In this document: piece by piece, positions 32,856 through 41,996 of the stretch
Position numbering within the stretch: position 1 is the first letter of the stretch
Layout of the letters: each line of letters opens with the position of its first letter
NCBI GenBank assembly: GCA_046290675.1
Contig: JBKAHA010000004.1
Coordinates: 682,001 to 746,000, forward strand
DNA: 64,000 nucleotides
Direction of reading: 5' to 3'
Source: Aureliella sp046290675
GTDB taxonomy: Bacteria; Planctomycetota; Planctomycetia; Pirellulales; Pirellulaceae
Position numbers and translations under genes: made by a program
Notes under the pieces: generated by a model
The model's input: the letters and a program-made list of their open reading frames with translations, nothing else
What the model was told of the DNA's origin: nothing
The model's database searches: none

Positions 32856-34499
32856 ATGTCGCAGGCACTATTCACTGGAATTTCTGGTCTTCGTACACAC
32901 CAATTGAAACTGGACGTGGTCGCCAATAACCTGGCGAATATGAATACGGTTGCATATAAGTCTCAATCGACTGTCTTTAGTGATCTGATTTACAATCGAT
33001 TCAAGAGTGGATCGGCCGCGAGTGCAAGCACGGGGGGCAGTAATCCTCAGTTCATCGGTACCGGTGTTCAGATGGCTCAGATTGCCAAGAAATTTACCCA
33101 AGGTGCGTTGCAATCAACGGGCGAGCTACTGGACTTCGCGATCCAAGGAGAAGGGTTCTTTACTCTCTCTACGGAGACTGGTGAGAACGTTTTCACACGA
33201 GCGGGCTCGTTTGGATTGGATGCAGACGGACAGCTCGTGGACCCGTCTACAGGTTATCTGGTACAGCGTTTCGGTACGGCTGGTGAACCGACCGCCGGCA
33301 ACCCCGGGTTCCAGATTCCTGGTGATAAATCAATTCGCGTTCCCATCGGTGCTGCGGTTCCCGGACAAGCCACGGGTAAGGTTGACCTGTTCGGAAACCT
33401 CCCGTCTGACTCCAGTCCGCCGTTGCCGGAAATCCTGAATTCGTTCCAAACCTTTGAGACTTCAACGGGAGCGGCGACGCTTGCGACCGCGTTGGACGAC
33501 TTGACGATCAGCCAGATACCATATGGTGCCGGCGATACACTTACAATCAGCGGTACGAATCCTGACGGCAGCCCCTTTACCGGAACGCTCAACGCACAGG
33601 GTGCGACGATGGGGGACTTGGTGACCCAGATCAATGCTTTGATCACCGACGCGACGGCGACGTTACAAGCGGATGGAACCCTGGCGGTGACCGCGGATAA
33701 CACGGGCGAAGCGTTCCTCAGCTTGGTCATCGAAGACAGCGCTGGCAACACCGGTAACATTGATTTCGCGGGCCATTCCATGGTCGTGAATCAGGAAGGG
33801 AACGACGGCGATCGCTACGAGCTATCGATGGAGATTTTTGACGGTCGTGGCCAGCCGCATCGAATCCTGTTTGATTTTCACAAGCAGGGGGTCAACACCT
33901 GGGATGTGACTGCCAGTCTCAATGGCAACGCGGGAACCTTCTTGGACAACAGCGTTCTTAATCTGACCTTCAATGAAGATGGATCGTATGCAATCGCTGG
34001 ATCGACAGGATTGGGCGACGCAGATATCGAGATCAACTTCGATTCGCTAACGGTGCCTCAAACCATTGCGATGGACTTTGACCAGATGACGCACTTGGCC
34101 TCAGGTTTTAGCCTAACGCAAGAGCAAGATGGTTTTCCACCTGGCAACCTTGTGGCGGTTGAAGTATCGGCCGACGGCATGCTCAGCGGTCTCGCTTCGA
34201 ACGGAAGCGTGTTCGAATTGGCCCAAATGGGAATCGCGGTCTTTTCAAACAACAAAGGTTTGAACCCGCTCGGAAACAACTTCTTCCGCGAAACGCCAGC
34301 CAGTGGACCTTCCGCAATTGGTGCTGCTGCGGAAGCCAGTCGGGGTTCGGTCGCTGGAGGACAACTCGAGTCGTCCAACGTCGATATCGCGTTGGAGTTC
34401 ACCCAGCTGATTATCGCCCAACGAGGATTCTCGGCGAATTCGCGAACGATTACGGTTGCGTCGGAAATGCTTGAGGAGCTAACGAACATCGTTCGGTAA
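32856..34499 (+). CDS. flgE: Flagellar hook protein FlgE
   Basis: 547 residues. The N-terminus has the axial signature (FTGISGLRTHQLKLDVVANN, LANMNTVAYKSQSTVFSDLI). The hook-specific D1 region reads LLDFAIQGEGFFTLSTETGE and FTRAGSFGLDADGQLVDPST. The C-terminus is typical (GGQLESSNVDIALEFTQLII, AQRGFSANSRTITVASEMLE). The middle is an extended beta domain with flagellin-like inserts. A strong terminator follows directly, so flgE ends the transcription unit. Confidence 0.96.
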   Translation: MSQALFTGISGLRTHQLKLDVVANNLANMNTVAYKSQSTVFSDLIYNRFKSGSAASASTGGSNPQFIGTGVQMAQIAKKFTQGALQSTGELLDFAIQGEGFFTLSTETGENVFTRAGSFGLDADGQLVDPSTGYLVQRFGTAGEPTAGNPGFQIPGDKSIRVPIGAAVPGQATGKVDLFGNLPSDSSPPLPEILNSFQTFETSTGAATLATALDDLTISQIPYGAGDTLTISGTNPDGSPFTGTLNAQGATMGDLVTQINALITDATATLQADGTLAVTADNTGEAFLSLVIEDSAGNTGNIDFAGHSMVVNQEGNDGDRYELSMEIFDGRGQPHRILFDFHKQGVNTWDVTASLNGNAGTFLDNSVLNLTFNEDGSYAIAGSTGLGDADIEINFDSLTVPQTIAMDFDQMTHLASGFSLTQEQDGFPPGNLVAVEVSADGMLSGLASNGSVFELAQMGIAVFSNNKGLNPLGNNFFRETPASGPSAIGAAAEASRGSVAGGQLESSNVDIALEFTQLIIAQRGFSANSRTITVASEMLEELTNIVR

Positions 34500-34529
34500 C
34501 TCTCTTGGAGCCAAGTCTAAAAAGGAAAA

Positions 34530-34567
34530 AGAGCACCTCGCCCTACTGGCTGGGTGCTCTTTTTTTA
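34530..34567 (+). terminator. Rho-independent terminator after flgE
   Basis: Stem AGAGCACC (34530-34537) with GGTGCTCT (34553-34560), then a run of eight T residues. It lies 31 bases past the flgE stop and is followed by three imperfect TTATCTTCT repeats. Confidence 0.92.
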
Positions 34568-34621
34568 TCTTCTTTTTATCTTCTCTTTATCTTCGTATTG
34601 GCCTTACGGAATGGCTGCGAC

Positions 34622-35377
34622 TCAAGCGAGAGCTGGTTCAGGCGATTGGGATTCGTTTTCTACCAGATCAGCAACGTGTTCACCGCTAAGGATGAGTGGG
34701 CAGATCACTTCGTCGGCGCCAATCTTGCGCATGCGACTAGCAAGGTCGGTCCGCTGTGCACAGCTAATGACATGCAGGCCCGTACCCATTCCTTTACCTG
34801 TGATCGTAATGAGCAAGTTGTCAAAATCGTCTTCTGTCGCCGCAATCAAGTACTTGGCGTTGAGTGCATTGGCATCGCCCATGGCCAATTCCGACTTTGG
34901 ATCGTCTTCAACAATCATTGCTTCGGGAACCATACGGCGAAGAGAAGCGATTTCGGTGGGGTTGTTCGTGATGACAACCGCTTTCTGTCCTTTGGCGGTC
35001 AGACGATGCAGAATGGTCAATGCCATCGAGCCGCCACCGCAGACGATGACGTGATTTTTGAATGAAGCAATCATTTTCTTCTCCCGTTTGCGTTTGAAGT
35101 TTCCGCTGATTTCGCCGCTAACAAGGACGCTGGTCATTGCCGACATCCAGCATGTCATGAGTACGACTGAAGTGGTGATTAGCACTGAGGTAAAAATGCG
35201 ACCGTTTTCGGTAAGCGTTTGGACTTCGCCATATCCAACCGTAGATAGCGTGATCATGGTCATGAACAGAGCGTCCATGAATGACCAGTCCTCGATCAGA
35301 ACGTAGCCCACGCTGCCAACGACGATTAGCATCGCTACCAAAGTCGTCAAAGTCCGTGGGAGATTCTGCATGTTCAT
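34622..35377 (-). CDS. Two-TM potassium channel with RCK/TrkA-N domain
   Basis: 251 residues. The first helix is at about 10-28, then a pore loop with the K+ selectivity filter TVGYG at residues 46-50, then a second helix (FTSVLITTSVVLMTCWMS). A cytoplasmic Rossmann-type regulator of conductance follows from about 107 (HVIVCGGGSMALTILHRLTA), ending near residue 240. Such proteins form ligand-gated K+ channels. It shares the minus strand with the HDOD and motB/motA genes, which suggests but does not prove a link to motor energetics. Confidence 0.85.
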   Translation of the reverse strand: MNMQNLPRTLTTLVAMLIVVGSVGYVLIEDWSFMDALFMTMITLSTVGYGEVQTLTENGRIFTSVLITTSVVLMTCWMSAMTSVLVSGEISGNFKRKREKKMIASFKNHVIVCGGGSMALTILHRLTAKGQKAVVITNNPTEIASLRRMVPEAMIVEDDPKSELAMGDANALNAKYLIAATEDDFDNLLITITGKGMGTGLHVISCAQRTDLASRMRKIGADEVICPLILSGEHVADLVENESQSPEPALA

Positions 35378-35413
35378 TGTCTGGGGCCTCTGCTGACTGC
35401 TACCATTGGCGCA

Positions 35414-36280
35414 CTAACCAAGGCAGATCTTCGCGATCTCACTGTATTGCTCTTGGCAGGACTCGATAAACTCGGGTTCAAGGAACGAAGGTAGCTCGTT
35501 TTCGATCGATTCACTGGTCTCGAATGACTCGTTGGGTTCGCCCGCTAATCCCCATTTCTCGGCGAAGTAATTGCCCGCCACAATACTCTTCGTAAGCGGG
35601 TCTTCCGCGGACTCGAATTCGGTATGGTGATCAGATATTGCGGTGGTGATAGGCTGCGGCAATCCCCAAGCACGTCCACATTGAGCGCCAATATCGGTGT
35701 GCGTCGCGTTGAATACGATCTCTTCTTGTCTGAGCAGTTGAGTTTCTGTTAGCTGTTCGCACTGTTCCAAGTACTCGTCGTTGCCGGATGTACAAAAGAC
35801 GATTTTGCCAATGTCGTGCATGACGCCGCAGAGAAACGCTTCGTCTGGATTCGCTCCCGGGAGTTGCTGAGCAGCCAATCGCGAAACGATGGCGACGGCG
35901 AGCGATTTGGCGTAAGTGCGTTTCAGTCTTTCCCGGCAGCGTTCATCGGGATGATCAAAAAGATCGCCAGCAACCAAAGACAATGCGAGCTGCGAGACGG
36001 AACGAAAGCCGAGCAGGACAATTCCGTGTCCAATTGTTGTGATTGGGCGGCTCGCGCCATACATGGGGCTATTCGCAAGCTGGATGACCTTGGATGCCAC
36101 TTTGGGCTCACATTCGATCAGCTGTACGACGGTTGGAACGTCTGCTTCGGGACTATTGAGTTCAGAAACAAGTTTGGACGCTGTGGTCGGGAACGGTGGC
36201 AGATCGAATTCGAGCTGATGCTTTGAGGCATCCCCGTTGATAGTTTCCGCTTGCATAGTCATGGTTGGACCACTTTCCAT
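35414..36280 (-). CDS. HDOD domain signalling protein
   Basis: 288 residues. The HDOD domain, a metal-dependent-phosphohydrolase-like fold often lacking catalysis, fills most of it: FPTTASKLVSELNSPEADVP, then VAQ-type helices and KVIQLANSPMYGASRPITTI, the hallmark of the family, and CGVMHDIGKIVFCTSGNDEY with a retained HD pair. The acidic C-terminus is specific. HDOD proteins act in flagellar, chemotaxis and cyclic-di-GMP pathways. Another HDOD gene lies at 62193-63095. A second ATG at 36262 is possible. Confidence 0.88.
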   Translation of the reverse strand: MESGPTMTMQAETINGDASKHQLEFDLPPFPTTASKLVSELNSPEADVPTVVQLIECEPKVASKVIQLANSPMYGASRPITTIGHGIVLLGFRSVSQLALSLVAGDLFDHPDERCRERLKRTYAKSLAVAIVSRLAAQQLPGANPDEAFLCGVMHDIGKIVFCTSGNDEYLEQCEQLTETQLLRQEEIVFNATHTDIGAQCGRAWGLPQPITTAISDHHTEFESAEDPLTKSIVAGNYFAEKWGLAGEPNESFETSESIENELPSFLEPEFIESCQEQYSEIAKICLG

Positions 36281-36364
36281 TCACCGATTTCGGCGACGAT
36301 TTGAATCCGCGTGTGTCTCCTCTCGCTCATGCAATGGCGGGAGGCTTGCGCTCATTTATGTACG

Positions 36365-37096
36365 CTACGATTGCGCCTCTGAGAGGATGACCGAGAGTAC
36401 CGGTCGTTTGGCGTCCGAGAAGAGCCAGGGTTTCACTCGGTAGCGGATTCGATTTTTATCACCCTCTTTCAACCAGAAGATGCCTTCGATCCTCTCCCGA
36501 AATTCTTCGGAGAGTTTCAGCTGCTTCTCCATGTCGATCGGACTCGGCATGTTGGCCCAGATGACCACTTCAATGTTGGTGGACGGCTTTCGCAGTTTCG
36601 AGATCGCGTCCGACATCAATTGGATCGCATGTCGGCTAATCCCGCCCGAGGGCGGCTTCACTGGTTCAAAGGAGTCGAACACGGTTTGGTTGGTGAATCT
36701 TTCCGAACTCTGGATGCCAAATTTCGATTCGATGTCCGTCAAGAACTTCTGGAATTGCTCTTTGTCTCGATCCAATACCCGTTCTTTTGCTTCTTCGTCG
36801 TCGGGGCCCACTTTGCCCTCGGCATCCATGTTTTCTGCCAGAGCGTAGATTGGTTTTTGACTTTCCTGCTGGATCATGTCCTTCGATCGGTTGCCAGAGT
36901 TGACACCCGGAACGCCGGACTTGGAGAACGCCTTGACGAACGAGCCAGTCCCGCTGTGCATGTTCGCGCCGGTTTGTTCCTTTGCAAGTGAGTTCAATAC
37001 GATGAAGAACGCGAGCAACGCGGTCATCGTGTCGCCGAACGAGACGAGGTACGCCTTACTCGGGACGCTGGGTTCTAGTGGTTTCTTCTTACCCAT
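36365..37096 (-). CDS. motB: MotB-like stator protein (second copy)
   Basis: 243 residues. A single membrane helix at about 15-37 holds the ion-carrying Asp22 (SFGDTMTALLAFFIVLNSLA). The periplasmic part has a plug-like stretch and a divergent OmpA/MotB-type C-terminus (GGISRHAIQLMSDAISKLRK, LKLSEEFRERIEGIFWLKEG); the usual peptidoglycan-binding signature is not recognisable. It follows another MotB-like gene by 15 bases, and the two share little beyond the helix. They may form a heterodimer with MotA, or serve different conditions. Confidence 0.82.
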   Translation of the reverse strand: MGKKKPLEPSVPSKAYLVSFGDTMTALLAFFIVLNSLAKEQTGANMHSGTGSFVKAFSKSGVPGVNSGNRSKDMIQQESQKPIYALAENMDAEGKVGPDDEEAKERVLDRDKEQFQKFLTDIESKFGIQSSERFTNQTVFDSFEPVKPPSGGISRHAIQLMSDAISKLRKPSTNIEVVIWANMPSPIDMEKQLKLSEEFRERIEGIFWLKEGDKNRIRYRVKPWLFSDAKRPVLSVILSEAQS

Positions 37097-37111
37097 TGTT
37101 TTGCCAAGCCC

Positions 37112-37759
37112 TTACTGCTCGTACCTCTCAATTACGAATCGAATCGAATTGGCGGATACGCCTCGGTCAAAAGCCACAGCAACCTGACCCGGGCGAGTAT
37201 TCTCGACGCGGTACAGATGTTCGGCAAAATGAATGGCGGATTCGGACGTTGCACCTTCAGGACGTTCGATCGCGACGTGAACGGGAAGCTTCCGCAATTG
37301 CTTTGCGAGTTTGGACGCAATCTGTGTTCCCAGACTCGTCAACTTGTTGCTTGGCGTAACGACGCTTCCGAGTGGAAGCTCGAAGGAATACGTCTTCATG
37401 ACGTCCTTTTGTGCTTCTTCATCGGTAACCGTTTTGACGCCTTCTCCCTTCGCTTTCGAAACCGGTTCGCTATCGATCGGCGGCATTTCTGAGCCGTCTA
37501 GCGCGATCCGCGCAGCTCGGGGGCGAATCCGTTTGGTCCATGAGTCCCGGTCGATCTTCTTGTGAGGGTGCCCAGCAATACCTGTCGCACCTGCCTTGCC
37601 GGCAAATACCGCGGTAATCTTCTCGTACTTCTCCGGCTCCGTGGACGAGAACGTGAGCAACAAGATGAAGAACGTCATCAGCAGCGTAATGACGTCTGAG
37701 TACGTCATGAACCACGCTGGGATATCCTCAGGTGGCGCTGCTGGTTGGTCTTTCTTCAT
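37112..37759 (-). CDS. motB: MotB-like stator protein (first copy)
   Basis: 215 residues. The membrane helix (WFMTYSDVITLLMTFFILLL) carries Asp22 at the conserved ion-binding position, as in MotB/PomB. The region after the helix (TEPEKYEKITAVFAG) fits the plug. The C-terminal part (LPVHVAIERPEGATSESAIH, FVIERYEQ) is a much reduced OmpA-like domain, so anchoring to peptidoglycan may depend on its neighbour. It lies 135 bases downstream of motA and directly upstream of the second motB-like gene. Confidence 0.85.
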   Translation of the reverse strand: MKKDQPAAPPEDIPAWFMTYSDVITLLMTFFILLLTFSSTEPEKYEKITAVFAGKAGATGIAGHPHKKIDRDSWTKRIRPRAARIALDGSEMPPIDSEPVSKAKGEGVKTVTDEEAQKDVMKTYSFELPLGSVVTPSNKLTSLGTQIASKLAKQLRKLPVHVAIERPEGATSESAIHFAEHLYRVENTRPGQVAVAFDRGVSANSIRFVIERYEQ

Positions 37760-37894
37760 CGAAACGCTCGGAGCTTACAATTGGCTTGGAAGGTTTTTGA
37801 CTTGGATAAAGTGCTCAACATTGCTGCATTGCTCTCTGCCCGAATCGTCGCGATCCAATGAATGTATTTGGAGACGCGACGACTTGGAGCTTTC

Positions 37895-38665
37895 TTATGC
37901 TGCGGCAGCAGATTCTCGACGTTTGGGTTCTAGGAAGGCTTCGAGTTGTTCTTCCATCGCTCGAGGGGCAACACCGTTTCCGAGAAGTTCTACACCCTTG
38001 ATGATGAGTTCCCGGATCGTGCCTTCTTCCATGTTGCGGGCTTCGAGTTTACCGGCCAGCGGAATACAAACCACGTTCGCCACGATCGCACCGTACAGCG
38101 TGGTCAAAAGAGCGGTCGCCATACCGCCACCAATCTTGCTCGGGTCATCCAAGGCACCGAGCATTTGCACGAGGCCCACAAGAGTCCCGATCATCCCGAA
38201 CGCCGGAGCGGCCGCACCGGCTGAATCCACGATCTTCTTGCCTGCCACGTGTCGAGCGGTGATGTACGACAACTCCGTCTCTAATGAGTCCACGACTTCG
38301 TCACTGGAAGCTCCACTGATCAGCGATTCGATACCTTTTCTGGTAAACGGGTCGCTGATATTTTCGACTTGGTTTTCCAAGGCAAGCAAACCGTCCTTGC
38401 GCGCGACTTCGGCGTAGGACTTGAATTGCTCGATCGTTTCCTTCGAATCCGGCAACTTGAAAAGGAAGCACTTCATAATGATCCCGAAGGATCCGAGCAC
38501 GGACTTCAAAGGGAAGTTGATGAATGAAGCCGCGATGGCTCCACCGAACACGATCATCCCCGACGGAATGTCGATAAACGGCATCAGACCGCCGCTTCCC
38601 ATCGCGATCGAGGCCAAAATCAGACCAAAACCGAGGATCAATCCGATGATGGTTGCTATGTCCAT
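37895..38665 (-). CDS. motA: Motor stator protein MotA/PomA
   Basis: 256 residues, normal for MotA. Four membrane helices: IIGLILGFGLILASIAMGSG, IPSGMIVFGGAIAASFINFP, then the pair AAPAFGMIGTLVGLVQMLGA and MATALLTTLYGAIVANVVCI. The cytoplasmic loop between helices 2 and 3 carries the charged residues that touch FliG. The LLTTLYG motif in helix 4 resembles sodium-type PomA more than proton-type MotA; coupling ion is therefore possibly Na+, by inference. First gene of its minus-strand unit with two motB genes. Confidence 0.94.
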   Translation of the reverse strand: MDIATIIGLILGFGLILASIAMGSGGLMPFIDIPSGMIVFGGAIAASFINFPLKSVLGSFGIIMKCFLFKLPDSKETIEQFKSYAEVARKDGLLALENQVENISDPFTRKGIESLISGASSDEVVDSLETELSYITARHVAGKKIVDSAGAAAPAFGMIGTLVGLVQMLGALDDPSKIGGGMATALLTTLYGAIVANVVCIPLAGKLEARNMEEGTIRELIIKGVELLGNGVAPRAMEEQLEAFLEPKRRESAAAA

Positions 38666-38995
38666 GATTCACCAATCTGTCAGTGTGTTTCAGTCGTCGC
38701 GGCGACGTTGCTGCGATTCTGAATCCGATGTCCGGGGGGATTGTTGTAATTTCTGCTGCGATGCCAGCTCAGTCACAAACGGCGTTTAGGATCGTTGGTG
38801 AAGCTCAGGAACATTGGCAAAGCAAGTCGTTGTATCCGCGAGCCCCTTTGACCCGCTTCGATTCGCCCTGAGGCAATGCAAGCAATGAAGCAAGTGCATC
38901 TGCTCCGGATAGCCGCGGGACGAGTAGACCTCAATGAAAAGGTCCACCGGAATGTAGGTCACACCTAAAGTCGGAGGAGAGTCAAAAGAAAAGTT

Positions 38996-39020
38996 GGGGT
39001 TTTCAACCACTGCAAACCCC
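38996..39020 (+). repeat. Inverted repeat GGGGTTT-N11-AAACCCC
   Basis: Perfect 7-base arms at 38996-39002 and 39014-39020, with no T tract. It may be an operator or a leader hairpin upstream of flgB. Confidence 0.6.
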
Positions 39021-39082
39021 TGTTCTTACCTGCCTCACCCTCAAAATCTGCCTGATCCCAACCACCCTCGTGCTAGTGGGGT

Positions 39083-39111
39083 TAAAGACGGCCTCAAGTT
39101 AAGGCCGATAC
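39083..39111 (+). promoter_or_regulatory. Sigma-28-like promoter abutting the flgB start
   Basis: TAAA (39083-39086), a 17-base spacer, then GCCGATAC (39104-39111), seven of eight to GCCGATAA. The -10 element overlaps a perfect hairpin CGGCCT-N7-AGGCCG (39089-39107). The flgB ATG is only eight bases past the -10, which would give a leaderless message; there is no ribosome binding site. Confidence 0.45.
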
Positions 39112-39118
39112 AACAGGC

Positions 39119-39475
39119 ATGACCGGAATATTTTCACAAATCAATTTATTGGGTAATGCACTTGGTGCGGCGGATCAAAACCACCGCGTCCTGAGTGCCA
39201 ACGTCGCGAACGTCAACACTCCTGGTTACAAGACGAAGCAGCTGGACTTTCAGCAGCTGATGGATCGCCTTGAATCACGGGATAGCCAACGTCACATGAT
39301 TGGCGAAGTGGAGGTGAGTGATGTTGAAGGCTTGGCGGAACGGGTCGACGGCAATAACGTCGACCTGGAAAAAGAGCTGTCTGCGTTGAAGAAGAACGCG
39401 ATGGCCTACCAGGCGTATACCCAGCTCATGTCGTCAAAACTTGGGACTATGCGAAAGGCCATGACACGCCGTTAA
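39119..39475 (+). CDS. flgB: Flagellar proximal rod protein FlgB
   Basis: 118 residues, in the FlgB range. Conserved features are the N-terminal ALGAADQNHRVLSANVANVN followed by TPGYKTKQLDFQQLMDRL, and the C-terminal GNNVDLEKELSALKKNAMAY and QAYTQLMSSKLGTMRKAM. FlgB joins the MS-ring/FliE to the rod. It opens the run flgB-flgC-fliE-fliF-fliG-fliH-fliI-fliJ, a common conserved order. Confidence 0.94.
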   Translation: MTGIFSQINLLGNALGAADQNHRVLSANVANVNTPGYKTKQLDFQQLMDRLESRDSQRHMIGEVEVSDVEGLAERVDGNNVDLEKELSALKKNAMAYQAYTQLMSSKLGTMRKAMTRR

Positions 39476-39542
39476 ACCTGCTCGCTTTGTTGGGAACGGT
39501 CATTTGGTCTTCATGTTGGGGCTTAATTAGAGGGGGTGGGCG

Positions 39543-39983
39543 ATGTTCGGGCAATTCTCTGCAATCGACATTAGTGGTTCCGCCCTTTCGGCTGAGCGTT
39601 TGCGGATGGAAATCACCGCGAACAATATTGCCAATGCGAGCACGACACGAACGGAAAACGGCGAGCCGTATCGCAAGCAGACGGTCGTTTTTTCGAGCGC
39701 GATGCAGCAAGCTGGCAAACGTGGTGGAAAGACGGCTTCTGGGATGGCAGGAGTCGAAGTCGTTGATATCGCGGCTGACCAGAGCGAGTTTCCGGTTGTT
39801 TTCAATCCAGGGCATCCGCACGCTGATGAGAAGGGCTTTGTTCGTCTCTCAAACGTTTCCATCCCTGAGGAGATGGTCGATCTGATCACGGCTAGCCGAT
39901 CCTACGAAGCGAATACGCGGGCAATTTCGCTCTTCAAAGACATGGTTGAGCAAACGCTCTCGTTACTGCAAGGAGGCCGATAA
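39543..39983 (+). CDS. flgC: Flagellar proximal rod protein FlgC
   Basis: 146 residues, typical. The N-terminal rod signature is DISGSALSAERLRMEITANN, then IANASTTRTENGEPYRKQTV, the FlgC-specific loop. The C-terminal block reads GHPHADEKGFVRLSNVSIPE and EMVDLITASRSYEANTRAIS. Its stop overlaps the fliE ATG by one base (TAATG). Confidence 0.95.
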   Translation: MFGQFSAIDISGSALSAERLRMEITANNIANASTTRTENGEPYRKQTVVFSSAMQQAGKRGGKTASGMAGVEVVDIAADQSEFPVVFNPGHPHADEKGFVRLSNVSIPEEMVDLITASRSYEANTRAISLFKDMVEQTLSLLQGGR

Positions 39984-40279
39984 TGTTGCCGATTCAATCC
40001 ATCAACCCGGCGGGTGGTCTTGGCTCCGCGCAGGAATTGTTGCCTGCGAAAGAAGCTGGCTCACCCGCTCTTGGAATGTTTGAGAAGCTACTAAAGCAGG
40101 CCAACCAAGATCAGTTGAAGTCTGATGAGGCGGTGAAGGATCTGGTCACCGGCAAGACGGACAATGTTCAACAGGTGGTCATGCAAGTGGTCAAGGCGGA
40201 GATGTCATTCCAGATGTTTATGGAAGTCCGCAATCAGTTGATCGAATCATACAACGAACTGATGCGAATGCAGTTCTAG
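39983..40279 (+). CDS. fliE: Hook-basal body complex protein FliE
   Basis: 98 residues, typical. FliE links the MS-ring to the rod and is an early export substrate. Family features are FEKLLKQANQDQLKSDEAVK, VTGKTDNVQQVVMQVVKAEM and the closing SFQMFMEVRNQLIESYNELM. Coupled to flgC by overlap. Confidence 0.93.
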   Translation: MLPIQSINPAGGLGSAQELLPAKEAGSPALGMFEKLLKQANQDQLKSDEAVKDLVTGKTDNVQQVVMQVVKAEMSFQMFMEVRNQLIESYNELMRMQF

Positions 40280-40372
40280 TAAGCTCCTGAGTTTTAGAAA
40301 CTCTTCGTTTGGGCGGTTTGTCGAAAGTGGCAAACTATTTCTTTGGCATGGATGCGAAGTTAGAGCCGGCAC

Positions 40373-41902
40373 GTGAAATCGTTGAAGCCATACATTGACG
40401 CCATCCTTTCCGTTTGGCAAGACAATACTCCTGCGGCGCGAGTCGGATTGGTATTGCTCGCTGGTCTGTGTTTGGTCGCAGTCGGTGGAGTCGGGTACTG
40501 GTCCGTCCAGCCGAACTATGTCGTTCTGGTCAGCGGCACCGAAAGCGACAAGATCGATCGCGTCATGGATGCTCTGGACAAAGAGGGTATTGATTACGAC
40601 TTAGGCGGTGCCGGCGGAACGCTGCGTGTCGACCAGCGTGATTTCGCCCGGGCAAGAATGCTTGCCCGAAGCAGCGGTGTCGCGAGTACGCTACCTGCTT
40701 CGTCAGGCACGATGGGCGGGGCATTCTCTAGCCCTGGTGAGCGACGCAATTTGGAGCGAATGCAGCGCGAGCAGAATCTGGCACATACGATCCAGAAGTT
40801 TGACGTTGTCGAGCAGGCGGACGTGCATCTGAATATTCCCGATCGCGGGCCCTTCGAGCGGAAGAAATCTAAACCGTCAGCCAGCGTTTTGTTGACTTTA
40901 AAGACCGACGCGCAGTTGTCCGAACTGCAGGCGATGAACATCGCAAAACTAGTCGCTTTCGCCGTTGAAGATTTGGATCCGACAGCCGTCCAAATCACGG
41001 ACAAGTCCGGAAACAGCTATAGCACGCCGGATGACGAGACTCACGCGATCAACAGCCAGGTTGAATACGCACAGGAAGCCGAACGCTGGCTCAGGAATAA
41101 GGCAGAGACTCAACTGCTCAACTTTCTTGGCTACGGAAACGCGAGCGTTCAAGTCAGTGCCGACTTCTCGTTCAAGACGGGCTCCAAGAAGACAACCACG
41201 TACGACCCCGATACGAAAGTTCCGACGGAAGAAGATCTCGTTACCGAGACGACTACGAACGTCTCGGACAAGCAAGAAGGAGCTGCCGGCGTTGCTACGA
41301 ATCTCCAGTCGCGCCGTCTCGGTGGCTCCAATATGGAGAGTAAGACCGAAGAGATCAAAACGAGCTATCTCGTGGGGAAGACAGAAGAGACGGAAGCATC
41401 TAGTACACCGATTCGAAATTTCATGACCGTCAGCGTCCTTGTGAATTCGGATGCGCCTGGAATATCCGCAGAAGATGGAACGCTTGTAGCGGGAATGAAA
41501 GAGCGAGTTGAAGCGATTGTGAAGAATGCAGTTGGCTTTCGAAGTGATGTCGACACGATCTCGGTTGAGTTCATGTCTTTTCCCGAAAGCCCGTTGTCAT
41601 CGGAGCCAGTCGCTGCACCGTTTGATTGGTCCAACATTCTTTCGCTTGTTGAAAATGCGTCCTTGGCCATCGCGGCTCTCTTCGCCTTTTTGATCGGATG
41701 GATGTTGCTACGTCGATTCCAACCCTCTCAAGAGGGTACAGGACCTGGAGCTGGCGTTGGTGTTGAAGGTGACGCGGCAGGTAGTGTGTCTCAATTGTCT
41801 GCATTGATCCGCGAGAACCCAGAGGTCTTTACTCAGATTGTCCGATCTTGGTCTGGAGCGGACCACGAAGAACGTAAACAGGAGCAGAAGGAAGCGGCCT
41901 AG
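40373..41902 (+). CDS. fliF: Flagellar MS-ring protein FliF
   Basis: 509 residues from a GTG, in the normal range. FliF builds the MS-ring in the inner membrane. Membrane helices lie at about 22-44 (RVGLVLLAGLCLVAVGGVGY) and 430-450 (ASLAIAALFAFLIGWMLLRR). Between them are the YscJ-type ring-building motifs (GTESDKIDRVMDALDKEGID, FARARMLARSSGVA, ERMQREQNLAHTIQKFDVVE) and the beta-collar region. The C-terminal tail with SALIRENPEVFTQIVRSW binds FliG. Confidence 0.96.
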   Translation: MKSLKPYIDAILSVWQDNTPAARVGLVLLAGLCLVAVGGVGYWSVQPNYVVLVSGTESDKIDRVMDALDKEGIDYDLGGAGGTLRVDQRDFARARMLARSSGVASTLPASSGTMGGAFSSPGERRNLERMQREQNLAHTIQKFDVVEQADVHLNIPDRGPFERKKSKPSASVLLTLKTDAQLSELQAMNIAKLVAFAVEDLDPTAVQITDKSGNSYSTPDDETHAINSQVEYAQEAERWLRNKAETQLLNFLGYGNASVQVSADFSFKTGSKKTTTYDPDTKVPTEEDLVTETTTNVSDKQEGAAGVATNLQSRRLGGSNMESKTEEIKTSYLVGKTEETEASSTPIRNFMTVSVLVNSDAPGISAEDGTLVAGMKERVEAIVKNAVGFRSDVDTISVEFMSFPESPLSSEPVAAPFDWSNILSLVENASLAIAALFAFLIGWMLLRRFQPSQEGTGPGAGVGVEGDAAGSVSQLSALIRENPEVFTQIVRSWSGADHEERKQEQKEAA

Positions 41903-41996
41903 GCAAAGTGGCGAATGGCTTCGGGCGCGGTCGTACAATGGACTTGCGTCGCACAGGGCCACAACGACTTCATGCCCAGCACGGTGACTGATTCTT

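Larger units (their letters stand above)
38666..39118. other. Divergent motA/flgB interval, 453 bp
   Basis: No convincing gene. It holds a hairpin at 38996-39020 and a sigma-28-like element just before flgB, both listed. No promoter match facing motA was found. Confidence 0.5.

Noticed and set aside
38786..39010. 74-codon minus-strand frame from a GTG in the motA/flgB interval
   Set aside because: No ribosome binding site, odd Cys/His-rich composition, and it overlaps the region with hairpin and promoter-like elements.
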